From Acidithiobacillus montserratensis (lineage in GTDB: Bacteria > Pseudomonadota > Gammaproteobacteria > Acidithiobacillales > Acidithiobacillaceae): 64,000 nt of DNA. The translations under genes were made by a program, and so were the position numbers. The notes beneath the pieces were generated by a model. The model worked only from the letters and a program-made list of their open reading frames with translations, made no database searches and had not been told where the DNA came from. The DNA lies in the NCBI RefSeq assembly GCF_018853465.1, contig NZ_JABBOU010000069.1, positions 1 through 64,000 of the forward strand, read 5' to 3'. Positions within the stretch are counted from its first letter, which is position 1; each line of letters starts with the position of its first letter. This document shows positions 9,530 through 18,287 of the stretch, one piece after another.

Positions 9530-9576
9530 AACGGCGCGAGCCAAAGTCGCAAAGAGCAGCCCACCTGTGCGCTGTT
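9530..9576 (+). repeat. Stem-closed element containing the GCCAAAGTCGCAA motif (copy 1)
   Basis: Four bases after truA an 8-bp stem (AACGGCGC at 9530-9537 with GCGCTGTT at 9569-9576, one G-U) encloses a loop carrying GCCAAAGTCGCAA. A second copy with the same 22-nt core, differing at one base, lies at 48015-48036 and is also enclosed by a stem. Both follow a plus-strand stop codon. The 3' side ends in GTTTTC, so a role in termination is possible, but the loop is far larger than in a normal intrinsic terminator. Confidence 0.5.
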
Positions 9577-9620
9577 TTCAGACTCATGCTTTATCCCCAT
9601 GGCGGTGTTAGAATGGGCCG

Positions 9621-10232
9621 ATGGTCAGAGTCAAAATTTGTGGCTTAACGCAGGTAGACGATATCCGGGCAGCGGCACGGGTGGGTGCGGACGCCATTGG
9701 TCTGGTTTTTTATGAGAAAAGTCCCCGCGCAGTGAGCATTGACCAGGCCCGGAAGATGCTTCAGGCATTACCCCCTTTTGTCAGTTCCGTAGGACTTTTT
9801 GTGAATGCCGATTCGGCTCGGGTAGAACAGGTTCTTGAACGCTGCCCTCTGGATATCCTCCAGTTTCATGGCGATGAAACTCCGGAGTTCTGTCGTCGTT
9901 TTGGGCGTCCTTATCTGAAAGTGCTGCGGGTGTCCGGCGAAACTGATTTGCGCCGTCCATTGGATGATTATGGGGATGCCCAGGGCCTGCTGCTGGATTG
10001 CGCGGTGCCGGGGCAGTGGGGTGGTTCGGGACAGCGTTTCGCCTGGTGGAGATTGCCGGAGCTGGGCAAGCCGCTGATTCTGGCGGGAGGGTTACAGGCG
10101 GATAACATCCAAGAAGCGGTGCGGATAGCCCAGCCCTATGGGGTGGATGTCAGTAGTGGGGTGGAGCGGTCGCCGGGCAGCAAGGATCATGGCAAAATGG
10201 CTGAATTTATAGCCCGATTGCAAGGGCTTTGA
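9621..10232 (+). CDS. trpF: Phosphoribosylanthranilate isomerase
   Basis: 203 residues, a complete single-domain TrpF barrel that isomerises N-(5-phosphoribosyl)anthranilate to CdRP in tryptophan synthesis. The N-terminal VKICGLT motif carries the catalytic cysteine, and GLVFYEKSPR follows. The C-terminal phosphate-binding part GVDVSSGVERSPGSKD (about 173-188) is also present. It starts a trpF-trpB-trpA-accD-folC run and lies 9 nt before trpB. The ATG has only a weak ribosome site, and a TAGAAT box ends a few bases before it, which could mean a very short leader. Confidence 0.97.
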   Translation: MVRVKICGLTQVDDIRAAARVGADAIGLVFYEKSPRAVSIDQARKMLQALPPFVSSVGLFVNADSARVEQVLERCPLDILQFHGDETPEFCRRFGRPYLKVLRVSGETDLRRPLDDYGDAQGLLLDCAVPGQWGGSGQRFAWWRLPELGKPLILAGGLQADNIQEAVRIAQPYGVDVSSGVERSPGSKDHGKMAEFIARLQGL

Positions 10233-10241
10233 GGAGAAAAT

Positions 10242-11441
10242 ATGGACAACTACACATTCCCGGATGCATCTGGACATTATGGCCCCTATGGTGGCCGTTT
10301 TGTGGCGGAAACCCTGATTCCGGCGCTGGATGAATTGAATCAGGCCTATCAGGAGGCTCAGTCCGATCCCGAATTCCGGGCTGAGTTACACAGCGAATTG
10401 CGCCAATTTGTCGGTCGCCCGAATCCTTTGTATCACGCTGAGCGCATCTCCCGCATGCTGGGTGGGGCCCAGATTTATCTGAAACGGGAGGATCTCAACC
10501 ATACCGGTGCCCATAAAATCAATAATGCCGTAGGGCAGGCGCTCTTGGCTCGGCGCATGGGGAAAAAACGGATTATTGCCGAAACTGGCGCCGGTCAGCA
10601 CGGGGTTGCCACAGCCACAGTGGCTACCCGCTACGGGATGGAATGTCTGGTCTATATGGGCGAAGAAGATATTCAGCGGCAGTCCAGCAATGTCTTCCGA
10701 ATGCGTTTGCTGGGTGCCGAAGTGGCGGCTGTGACCAGTGGTACCCGCACGCTCAAAGATGCCTTGAATGAGGCGCTGCGGGACTGGGTTACGCATGTGG
10801 ACAATACCTTTTATGTGATCGGTACCGTGGCAGGTCCCCATCCCTATCCGGCCATGGTCCGGGATTTTCATCGGGTGATTGGCGATGAGGCGCGGGCGCA
10901 ATGTCTGGAACTGACCGGGCGTTTGCCGGATGTGTGTATTGCCTGTGTGGGTGGTGGCAGTAATGCCATCGGCTTGTTCTATCCATTCATCAACGACCAG
11001 TCCGTACGCCTGATAGGCGTGGAAGCAGGTGGGTTGGGGCTGAGTACGGGGCAGCATGCGGCCCCCCTGACTACGGGCCGACCGGGCGTATTACATGGTA
11101 ATCGCACCTATCTGATGGAGGACGAAGATGGGCAGATCCTGCCGACCCATTCCATCTCTGCCGGTCTGGATTACCCCGGCGTGGGCCCGGAACATGCCTA
11201 CCTGAAGGATATTGGCCGCGCTGAATACGTGGCCGCTACGGACCAGGAAGCCTTGCAGGCATTTCACCAGCTCTGCCGCACGGAAGGCATCATTCCGGCA
11301 TTGGAAACCTCTCATGCCCTGGCCCATGCTTTTGCTTTGGCACCTACCATGCGTTCGGACCAGACTATCATCGTCAATTTATCGGGCCGGGGTGACAAGG
11401 ATATTCATACGGTGGCAGCGTTGGAGGGGATCCATTTATGA
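10242..11441 (+). CDS. trpB: Tryptophan synthase beta chain
   Basis: 399 residues. TrpB condenses indole and serine using PLP. The PLP lysine is in HTGAHKINN (K92), the catalytic glutamate in AETGAGQHG, and the phosphate-binding glycine loop in [18 protein letters not shown] site lies about 6 nt upstream of the ATG. The gene overlaps trpA by 4 nt, as expected for two subunits of one alpha2beta2 complex. In Pseudomonas the comparable truA-trpF-accD-folC string lacks trpBA, so here the tryptophan genes are more tightly grouped. Confidence 0.98.
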   Translation: MDNYTFPDASGHYGPYGGRFVAETLIPALDELNQAYQEAQSDPEFRAELHSELRQFVGRPNPLYHAERISRMLGGAQIYLKREDLNHTGAHKINNAVGQALLARRMGKKRIIAETGAGQHGVATATVATRYGMECLVYMGEEDIQRQSSNVFRMRLLGAEVAAVTSGTRTLKDALNEALRDWVTHVDNTFYVIGTVAGPHPYPAMVRDFHRVIGDEARAQCLELTGRLPDVCIACVGGGSNAIGLFYPFINDQSVRLIGVEAGGLGLSTGQHAAPLTTGRPGVLHGNRTYLMEDEDGQILPTHSISAGLDYPGVGPEHAYLKDIGRAEYVAATDQEALQAFHQLCRTEGIIPALETSHALAHAFALAPTMRSDQTIIVNLSGRGDKDIHTVAALEGIHL

Positions 11442-12253
11442 GTCGTCTGGCAACCATGTTTGCGGATTTGCAGCAGGAAAATAAAGCGGCTCTTATTCCT
11501 TTTATTACCGCCGGGGACCCTTCCCTGACAGTTACCGTAGACTTGATGCATACGCTGGTGGCCTCCGGCGCCGATGCCATCGAATTGGGCATGCCTTTTT
11601 CCGATCCCATGGCTGATGGTCCCAGTATTCAGCGAGCCAGTGAACGCGCGCTTGCCCGTGGGGTGAAGCTGCGGATGGTGCTGGAATGGGTCCGCGAGTT
11701 TCGCCGCAGTAACCAGCATACTCCGGTAATTCTCATGGGATACCTGAATCCTCTGGAAGCCATGGGCATGGCGACTTTTGCGGAGTTGGCCGCAGAGGCT
11801 GGTGTGGATGCGGTCATCATTGTGGACCTCACTCCCGAAGAAGCACGCCATGAGTCGGCGCTGCTCAAAGCCCGGGGCATTGATCCGGTTTTCCTGTTGG
11901 CACCGACCAGTGGAGCAGCCCGGGTCCAGACCGTAAAAGCACTGGGTAGCGGCTTTGTATATTATGTCTCCCTGCGCGGTACCACGGGTGCGGCCCAGTC
12001 CAACTGGGAGGAAGTATTGGGGCGGGTGCGCGACCTGCGCCAGGAACTGGCCATGCCGGTCGCCATCGGTTTTGGTATCCGCGATGCCGAGACCGTCGCG
12101 CGAGTTGCTCAGGGTGCCGATGCGGTGGTGGTAGGGAGTGCTTTAGTGGAAATACTGGCAGACTGTACCGATGATCAGGCAGCTCTGCTGGCGGCCAGCA
12201 ACTTTCTACAAGATCTCGCCGCTGCCACGGTCAAAAATCGGAGTGCCTCATGA
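11438..12253 (+). CDS. trpA: Tryptophan synthase alpha chain
   Basis: 271 residues. TrpA cleaves indole-3-glycerol phosphate and passes indole to TrpB through the tunnel. The catalytic glutamate and aspartate lie in [14 protein letters not shown] (about 48-61), and the phosphate-binding VAIGFGI and [11 protein letters not shown] segments come near the C terminus. It is translationally coupled to trpB upstream (ATGA) and to accD downstream (another 4-nt overlap). Confidence 0.98.
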   Translation: MSRLATMFADLQQENKAALIPFITAGDPSLTVTVDLMHTLVASGADAIELGMPFSDPMADGPSIQRASERALARGVKLRMVLEWVREFRRSNQHTPVILMGYLNPLEAMGMATFAELAAEAGVDAVIIVDLTPEEARHESALLKARGIDPVFLLAPTSGAARVQTVKALGSGFVYYVSLRGTTGAAQSNWEEVLGRVRDLRQELAMPVAIGFGIRDAETVARVAQGADAVVVGSALVEILADCTDDQAALLAASNFLQDLAAATVKNRSAS

Positions 12254-13134
12254 GTTGGTTTGACCGGGTATTACCACCCAAAATCAAGAAAAATCCTACC
12301 CCGGAACCCCAATCCAGCGAAAATAAACGTACGGTTCCCGAAGGACTGTGGTCCAAGTGCCCGACCTGTCAGACGGTTTTGTATCGCACTGAATTGGAAG
12401 AAAATCTGTTTGTCTGTCCGAATTGCGGACATCATCAGCGCATTACCGCGCGGCAACGGCTGGATTTTTTTCTGGACGCCGAACCGCGTCTGGAAATTGC
12501 CAAGGAGTTTGTGCCTGTCGATCCTCTGCGTTTCAAAGATCAGAAGCGCTACAAGGAGCGTTTACAGGAAGCACAGAGCAAGACCGGTGAAAAAGATGCT
12601 TTGGTGGTGATGCGTGGCCAGTTGCAAGGTCAACCGGTGGTTGCCGCCGCTTTTGCTTTTGAATTCATGGGCGGGAGCATGGGGTCGGTAGTGGGTGCCC
12701 GTTTTGCCCGGGCTGCGGAAACGGCTCTGGTGGAACGCTGCCCCCTGGTCTGCTTCTCGGCCAGCGGCGGGGCGCGAATGCAGGAAGGTTTGCTGTCACT
12801 AATGCAGATGGCCAAGACTTCGGCTGCCGTCGAGCGCCTGGCTAAGGCGGGGCTGCCCTTTATATCGGTGCTCACCGATCCGACCATGGGCGGAGTTTCG
12901 GCGAGTCTCGCGACCCTCGGTGATGTGCTCATCGCCGAGCCCAAGGCCCTCATTGGTTTTGCCGGGCCAAGAGTCATTGAACAGACCATTCGCGAGAAAC
13001 TGCCGGTGGGTTTTCAGCGCTCCGAATATTTGCTGGAACATGGGGCTATTGACCAGATTGTGGATCGTCGCCAGATGCGGACGGTCATCGGTGAAATTCT
13101 TGGTATGCTGACCCAGTCCAGTAGCCATGCCTGA
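12250..13134 (+). CDS. accD: Acetyl-CoA carboxylase carboxyltransferase subunit beta
   Basis: 294 residues. AccD with AccA transfers carboxyl from biotin to acetyl-CoA, making malonyl-CoA for fatty acid synthesis. The N-terminal zinc ribbon CPTC-x15-CPNC (C37, C40, C56, C59) is intact. The crotonase-like body contains [11 protein letters not shown] and [10 protein letters not shown], the oxyanion loops. It overlaps trpA by 4 nt and precedes folC by 32 nt, the usual neighbour in proteobacteria. accA is not in the window. Confidence 0.97.
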   Translation: MSWFDRVLPPKIKKNPTPEPQSSENKRTVPEGLWSKCPTCQTVLYRTELEENLFVCPNCGHHQRITARQRLDFFLDAEPRLEIAKEFVPVDPLRFKDQKRYKERLQEAQSKTGEKDALVVMRGQLQGQPVVAAAFAFEFMGGSMGSVVGARFARAAETALVERCPLVCFSASGGARMQEGLLSLMQMAKTSAAVERLAKAGLPFISVLTDPTMGGVSASLATLGDVLIAEPKALIGFAGPRVIEQTIREKLPVGFQRSEYLLEHGAIDQIVDRRQMRTVIGEILGMLTQSSSHA

Positions 13135-13166
13135 GCTTTGAGCCGTTCAGGCAGCAGGATAGTGCT

Positions 13167-14453
13167 TTGACAGATATCCTCAGTGAGCGGGTGATCCGCA
13201 TGGCCGGGCCCCCGGAGCATATGGTCCTGGGTCTGGAGCGCATGCGTGCCGCCATGCTACTGCTGAATATTCCTGAACGTTTGCCCATGCCGGTGATCAC
13301 GGTGGGCGGGACGAACGGCAAAGGCTCCACGGTCGCCTGTCTGGAGAGCTTTTATCGGCAGGCAGGTTATCGGGTTGCCGCCTATACCAGTCCTCATATC
13401 TGGACTTTCAACGAACGCCTGCGGCTGAATGGCCTTGTTGCTCCCAACAGGGTCTGGGCAGAGGCACTGGATGAAATCGCTGCCTTGGCAGGCAGCGTTG
13501 CCCTCACTTTTTTTGAAATAACTACGCTGGCGGCAGTGAAAATATTATGCGCAGCCCGGGTCGATCTGGCGATTCTCGAAGTGGGGCTGGGAGGGCGTCT
13601 GGATGCGGTCAATGCTTTTACCCCCGACTGCAGTATCATCACCACCGTGGATATGGATCATCAGGATTGGCTGGGGCCGGATCGCCTATCCATTGGCCGG
13701 GAAAAGGCCGGCATATTTCGACCTGAAGTGCCCGCTCTCTACGGCGATGGAGAAAACCCCTGTGCCACGGTGCTGGAAAGCGCCGCACAGCAGCATGTCC
13801 CACTGTATCTCCTCGGGCGTGATTTTGATTTTTCGGTGCAACAGCGCCGCTGGCAAGGTTTCGGGCAGATCTTGCCCATGCCTGAGCCAGTCTGGGCGGG
13901 CGCTGGTCAGTGGCAGAATCTGGCGCTGGCCCTGGCCGCCGTTACTGTTTTGCAGCCAAAGTTAGCGGTGCCCGCGAGTGCCTTGAGTGACTGGCAGCTC
14001 CGTCCTGTTTTGTCAGGCAGGGCCCAGGAGCTGCGGCCCTGGGGGGCGGATGGACCCCGCCTGATTGTAGATGTCGCCCATAATCCCCAGGCTGTAGCAC
14101 AACTGGCCGGGCTGCTGGCCGGGCGGCGGGAAAGCTCCGAAGGCCGCTGCCTCGCCATAGTCGCCATGCTGGCAGACAAGGATATTTGCGGTACGTTGAA
14201 ATACTTGATCGAGACTGTGGAAGTCTGGCATGTTCTGGAAATTACCGACACCCCCCGCGCCGCCCGCGCCGAGCATCTGGCCGATTGCTTGCGGGAACTG
14301 GGGGCGAAGCAGGTGGAGCTTGGACACAATATGCAAAAACTGCTGCCGGCGCTGGGTAACCAGTTGTCGGAAGAGGATATCATCGTCTGTTTCGGATCAT
14401 TTCATCTGGTCAATCAGTTGCCCCGCCACTGGCTGGAAGATTCTGCACCATGA
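13167..14453 (+). CDS. folC: Bifunctional dihydrofolate/folylpolyglutamate synthase
   Basis: 428 residues. FolC adds L-glutamate to dihydropteroate and to folates. The ATP-binding P loop GGTNGKGST (about 49-57), the EVGLGGRLDAVN stretch and the Mur-ligase-type C-terminal domain (VDVAHNPQA near residue 302) are clear. The start is a TTG with an AGGA site upstream; no ATG or GTG lies nearby in frame before the conserved part. The SPOR-domain gene dedD that often follows folC in this cluster is absent, and cvpA begins with a 4-nt overlap. Confidence 0.96.
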   Translation: MTDILSERVIRMAGPPEHMVLGLERMRAAMLLLNIPERLPMPVITVGGTNGKGSTVACLESFYRQAGYRVAAYTSPHIWTFNERLRLNGLVAPNRVWAEALDEIAALAGSVALTFFEITTLAAVKILCAARVDLAILEVGLGGRLDAVNAFTPDCSIITTVDMDHQDWLGPDRLSIGREKAGIFRPEVPALYGDGENPCATVLESAAQQHVPLYLLGRDFDFSVQQRRWQGFGQILPMPEPVWAGAGQWQNLALALAAVTVLQPKLAVPASALSDWQLRPVLSGRAQELRPWGADGPRLIVDVAHNPQAVAQLAGLLAGRRESSEGRCLAIVAMLADKDICGTLKYLIETVEVWHVLEITDTPRAARAEHLADCLRELGAKQVELGHNMQKLLPALGNQLSEEDIIVCFGSFHLVNQLPRHWLEDSAP

Positions 14454-14947
14454 GTTACTGGCTGGATATTGTGGTCGTTGGTCTGGTGGTGCTCTCTGCG
14501 CTCTGGGGGCTGTTTCGCGGTATGGTGCGCGAATTTTTTTCTCTGGCAGCCTGGATAGGGGGCTTTTATGTGGCCTGGACCTGGGGCGGGAGCTGGCTGG
14601 CTCCGCAGTTGTCTCATGATATCCCTGCAGGATGGCGGACGCCTTTGGCTTCCTTTATTTTGTTTTTTGCGTGTTTGGTGGTCGGTACCCTGTGCGCTTT
14701 TGTCGTTCGTAAGTTATTATACGGCATTGGCTTTGGAGCAACCGACCGGTTTCTGGGAGCCTTTTTCGGGTTTTTGCGGGGTTTGGTGCTGATCGCTATT
14801 CTGGTCACCTTGGTACAATCTTCCGATTTATCCCGTGAGTCCTGGTGGAAAAACTCCTGGCTGGCGCAGGAGCCCATAAAACACTGGTCACAATCATTGA
14901 CGGCGCCAGCCGTGTCCTATTTGGAGTCGCAGAAAATTGCACACTGA
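14450..14947 (+). CDS. cvpA: CvpA family inner-membrane protein
   Basis: 165 residues with four predicted membrane spans (about 5-25, 29-48, 62-85 and 100-125), the profile of CvpA. In E. coli cvpA is needed for colicin V production and sits just before purF. Its biochemical role is still poorly understood and it has been linked to envelope stress. Here too purF follows, starting inside the cvpA reading frame. Coupled to folC by an ATGA overlap. Confidence 0.93.
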   Translation: MSYWLDIVVVGLVVLSALWGLFRGMVREFFSLAAWIGGFYVAWTWGGSWLAPQLSHDIPAGWRTPLASFILFFACLVVGTLCAFVVRKLLYGIGFGATDRFLGAFFGFLRGLVLIAILVTLVQSSDLSRESWWKNSWLAQEPIKHWSQSLTAPAVSYLESQKIAH

Positions 14948-16382
14948 ACGTTGGGAAGAACAATGCATAGAAGATGATCATTTCCATGATGAATGTGGAG
15001 TGATTGGCGTTTTTGGGCATCCGGAAGCCGCGAATCTGACTTATCTTGGCCTTTATGCCCTGCAGCATCGCGGTCAGGAGTCTGCCGGGATCGTCTCGGA
15101 AGATCAGGGCAAACTTTTCGTCCAGCGCGGCATGGGGCGGGTGGCGGATGTGTTCGGACTGGAGCAGATCAGTAAACTGCCCGGTGAGCAGGCCATCGGG
15201 CATGTGCGTTACTCCACGGCGGGTGGTTCGGTACTGCGCAATACTCAACCAATTTTCATTAATTACCGGCACGGCGCTTTTGCGGTCGGGCATAATGGGA
15301 ATCTGGTGAATGCCGACGAGTTGCGCGTTCGTCTGGAGCAGGAAGGGGCGATTTTCCATACGGATATGGACACCGAAGTGATCGTCCATCTGCTCGCCCG
15401 GGTGCCCGGAGAAGACCCGGGTACCCGCTTGGCGGCAGCTCTGAAACAGGTATCGGGAGCCTATTCGCTGGTCTGCCTCACCGAAACCCGTTTGATAGGG
15501 GTGCGCGATCCTATGGGTTTCCGCCCCTTGGTGCTTGGGCGGCTGATTGATTCCGGTGGTTTTGTGCTCGCATCGGAAACCTGCGCGCTGGACTTGATGG
15601 GTGCCGAATTTGTGCGGGATATCGAGCCGGGTGAACTCATCATCATTTCCCGGGAAGGGATTGAAAGTCGCAAGCCTTTTGCCGTTACCGAACGCAGAAT
15701 GTGTGTTTTTGAATATATTTATTTCGCCCGCCCCGATAGCGTTCTGGATGGTACCCATGTGTATTCCGCCCGTAAACGTATTGGTCAGGCTCTGGCTCGT
15801 CTGCATCCCCGGGAAGCCGACGTGGTGGTGCCGGTACCGGATTCCGGGGTGGCCGCAGCCATGGGTTATGCGGAAGCTTCAGGGCTGCCTTTTGAGCTGG
15901 GCCTGATCCGCAATCATTATGTAGGTCGAACCTTTATCCAACCCGCCCAGCGCGGCCGGGATTTTGGCGTCAAGGTCAAACTCAATGCCCAACCCAATAT
16001 TCTGCATGGCAAGCGGGTGATTCTGGTGGACGATTCCATTGTTCGCGGTACGACCAGTGCCAAAATCGTCAATCTGGTGCGTGCAGCAGGCGCCCGGGAA
16101 GTGCATTTTCTGGTCAGCTCCCCACCGACCACCGGACCTTGCTATTACGGTATTGATACACCGGATCGTTCCCAATTGATTGCTGCCCAGCATAGTATTG
16201 AGGAAGTACGCAAAATCATCGGTGCCGATACCTTGGGATATATCAGCCTGGAGGCGCTCTACGCGGCCGTGGGTTCCCGGGAAAAGGGCTTTTGCGATGC
16301 CTGTTTCAGCGATGATTATCCTTTACCGACTCCTGAAGGACACGGCTCCCGTCAGTTGCACTTGCTCAAGGAGGTGAAATGA
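14937..16382 (+). CDS. purF: Amidophosphoribosyltransferase (Fe-S, propeptide type)
   Basis: 481 residues. PurF makes 5-phosphoribosylamine from PRPP and glutamine, the first purine step. The glutaminase nucleophile should be Cys20 (DECGVIGV), leaving a 19-residue propeptide if the TTG at 14937 is the start. No in-frame ATG or GTG exists closer to the cysteine. The PRPP loop ILVDDSIVRGTTS is present. Cysteines in VCVFEYIYF-like context (MCVFEYIYF), PCYYGIDT and the CDACF pair match the four [4Fe-4S] ligands of the Bacillus-type enzyme, so an oxygen-sensitive cluster is likely. The start overlaps the cvpA stop by 11 nt; metZ overlaps the end by 4 nt. Confidence 0.96.
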   Translation: MHTERWEEQCIEDDHFHDECGVIGVFGHPEAANLTYLGLYALQHRGQESAGIVSEDQGKLFVQRGMGRVADVFGLEQISKLPGEQAIGHVRYSTAGGSVLRNTQPIFINYRHGAFAVGHNGNLVNADELRVRLEQEGAIFHTDMDTEVIVHLLARVPGEDPGTRLAAALKQVSGAYSLVCLTETRLIGVRDPMGFRPLVLGRLIDSGGFVLASETCALDLMGAEFVRDIEPGELIIISREGIESRKPFAVTERRMCVFEYIYFARPDSVLDGTHVYSARKRIGQALARLHPREADVVVPVPDSGVAAAMGYAEASGLPFELGLIRNHYVGRTFIQPAQRGRDFGVKVKLNAQPNILHGKRVILVDDSIVRGTTSAKIVNLVRAAGAREVHFLVSSPPTTGPCYYGIDTPDRSQLIAAQHSIEEVRKIIGADTLGYISLEALYAAVGSREKGFCDACFSDDYPLPTPEGHGSRQLHLLKEVK

Positions 16383-17590
16383 GTTCTGAACCTACAGATT
16401 GGAGCGCAGCACTGCGCCCGGAAACCCTGGCCATTCGTTCCGGTATTCACCGGACCCAGGAACAGGAGCACAGTGAGGCGATTTTTCCGACCTCCAGTTT
16501 TGTGTTCGCGTCTGCCGAGGAAGCAGCAGAACGTTTTGCCGGTCGAGTGCCGGGCAATATCTACGCGCGCTTCACCAATCCGACGGTACGCACTTTCGAA
16601 GAACGTCTGGCCGCTCTGGAAGGCGCCGAGGCCTGTGTGGCTACGGCATCGGGGATGGCCGCCTGCATGACCGCATTCATGGGCCTGTTGAAAGCAGGCG
16701 ATCATATCGTTGCCTCGCGGTCCATTTTCGGGACGACGGTTCAATTCCTCAGCACCATTCTCGGCCGTTTTGGCGTCGAGACCACCTATGTGCCCCTGGC
16801 AGACCTGGATGCCTGGAAGGCTGCCATTCGTCCCGAAACCCGGCTGTTGTTTCTGGAAACGCCGTCCAATCCCCTGACGGAAATTGGTGATTTGACGGCC
16901 TTGGCGGATCTGGCCCATGCGCACGACGCCTGGCTGGTGGTGGATAACTGTTTCTGTACCCCGGCTTTGCAGCAACCCCTGAAATTCGGCGCTGATTTGG
17001 TGCTGCATTCTGCCACCAAATATCTGGACGGACAGGGGAGAACCCTGGGGGGGGCTGTTTGTGGCAGCAATGCCCTGTTGAACAATGGCCCGCGCAATTT
17101 TGTTCGCACCGCCGGACCGAGTTTGAGTCCCTTTAATGCCTGGGTCCAGCTCAAGGGCCTGGAAACCCTGGCCTTGCGCATGGAAAAGCACTGCCAGAAT
17201 GCCCAACAGATAGCCGAATGGCTGGCTGCCCGCCCGGAAGTGGAAAAGGTCTATTTCCCTGGCTTGAAAAGTCATCCCCAACAGGCGCTGGCGGCGCAGC
17301 AACAAAGTCGTCCCGGCGCCATCCTGTCCTTCGATCTGAAAGGCGGGCAGGAAACAGCCTGGCGCTTCGTCAATGGTCTGCGTCTGCTGTCTCTGACGGC
17401 AAACCTGGGAGACGCCAAAACCACCATTACCCATCCCGCCAGTACCACACACAGCCGGGTCAGCCCCGAAGCCCGGGCCGCAGCCGGTATTGGTGATGGC
17501 CTGCTGCGCATCAGTGTCGGGCTGGAGCATGTGGATGATCTTCAGGATGATCTGCGCCGGGGTTTTGCCGCCGCAACGGCTGCGAGCTGA
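16379..17590 (+). CDS. metZ: O-succinylhomoserine sulfhydrylase MetZ
   Basis: 403 residues of the Cys/Met-metabolism PLP family. The PLP lysine lies in HSATKYLDGQG (about 205-215), and the SGMAA and DNTF-like (VVDNCFCTPALQQP) motifs are typical. MetZ uses O-succinylhomoserine and sulfide directly to give homocysteine, bypassing cystathionine. The family also contains cystathionine gamma-synthase and gamma-lyase, but position directly after purF is the standard setting of metZ in Pseudomonas and relatives. Direct sulfhydrylation would suit a sulfur-oxidising organism with abundant sulfide. Confidence 0.92.
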   Translation: MSSEPTDWSAALRPETLAIRSGIHRTQEQEHSEAIFPTSSFVFASAEEAAERFAGRVPGNIYARFTNPTVRTFEERLAALEGAEACVATASGMAACMTAFMGLLKAGDHIVASRSIFGTTVQFLSTILGRFGVETTYVPLADLDAWKAAIRPETRLLFLETPSNPLTEIGDLTALADLAHAHDAWLVVDNCFCTPALQQPLKFGADLVLHSATKYLDGQGRTLGGAVCGSNALLNNGPRNFVRTAGPSLSPFNAWVQLKGLETLALRMEKHCQNAQQIAEWLAARPEVEKVYFPGLKSHPQQALAAQQQSRPGAILSFDLKGGQETAWRFVNGLRLLSLTANLGDAKTTITHPASTTHSRVSPEARAAAGIGDGLLRISVGLEHVDDLQDDLRRGFAAATAAS

Positions 17591-17652
17591 TTTGCGCTAT
17601 GCTGAGTGAATAGTAAGCTGTTTCCTTTTACTTTACTGACGGAGAAAAAGAG

Positions 17653-18246
17653 ATGACAAGATTCCGTGCCTTACAACGTCATGGCCTCCAGCCCGACACC
17701 CGTGTTTGTTTGTTTGATAATGGCCTGCCCCTGAGCCTTACGCCGGAAGACTCCGCGCTGAAAAGCATGACCGACCTGCGACGAGTTCCGGCGGCATCCA
17801 TCAAACCTGAAGCCAGCATTGATCAGGCCATGCAACGCATGATTCATATGGGCGTGCGCCTGCTGCTGGTGCTCGATGAACTGGGAGTACTGGTGGGGCT
17901 GATTACCGCCCGGGACATTATGGGTGAAAAGCCGGTGCGTCTGGCTGCCGAAGAACATATCCCGCGCGAGAATATCCAGGTTCAGAGTATCATGGTGCCG
18001 CTCGGCCAGATTGATGTGCTGGACCTGCCGGAAGTAGAGCGCTCCACCGTAGGGGATATTGTTCTCACCTTGCGCAAGGCCAGTCGTCAGCATGCGCTGG
18101 TTCGCGAAGAAACACCCCGGGGCATTGAAATTCGCGGCATTTTTTCCGTCAGCCAGATTGCCCGGCAATTGGGGGTCACCCTGCCCAGCAATGATGTGGT
18201 GCAGAGTTTTGCCGGTCTGGAGCAGCTCATTGCCAGCGATGACTGA
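17653..18246 (+). CDS. CBS-domain protein
   Basis: 197 residues with a tandem CBS pair. The first repeat runs about 55-100 (SIKPEASIDQAMQRMIHMGVRLLLVLDELGVLVGLITARDIM) and the second about 112-175. CBS pairs bind adenine nucleotides and act as energy or ligand sensors. No catalytic or DNA-binding domain is attached, so this would be a stand-alone regulator. A GGAG site stands 9 nt before the ATG. The next gene also carries CBS domains and follows within 42 nt, so the two may work together. Confidence 0.85.
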   Translation: MTRFRALQRHGLQPDTRVCLFDNGLPLSLTPEDSALKSMTDLRRVPAASIKPEASIDQAMQRMIHMGVRLLLVLDELGVLVGLITARDIMGEKPVRLAAEEHIPRENIQVQSIMVPLGQIDVLDLPEVERSTVGDIVLTLRKASRQHALVREETPRGIEIRGIFSVSQIARQLGVTLPSNDVVQSFAGLEQLIASDD

Positions 18247-18287
18247 AGCCATCCGGAGTACGCTGCTGCAGATGGGGGCCGGCGCCG

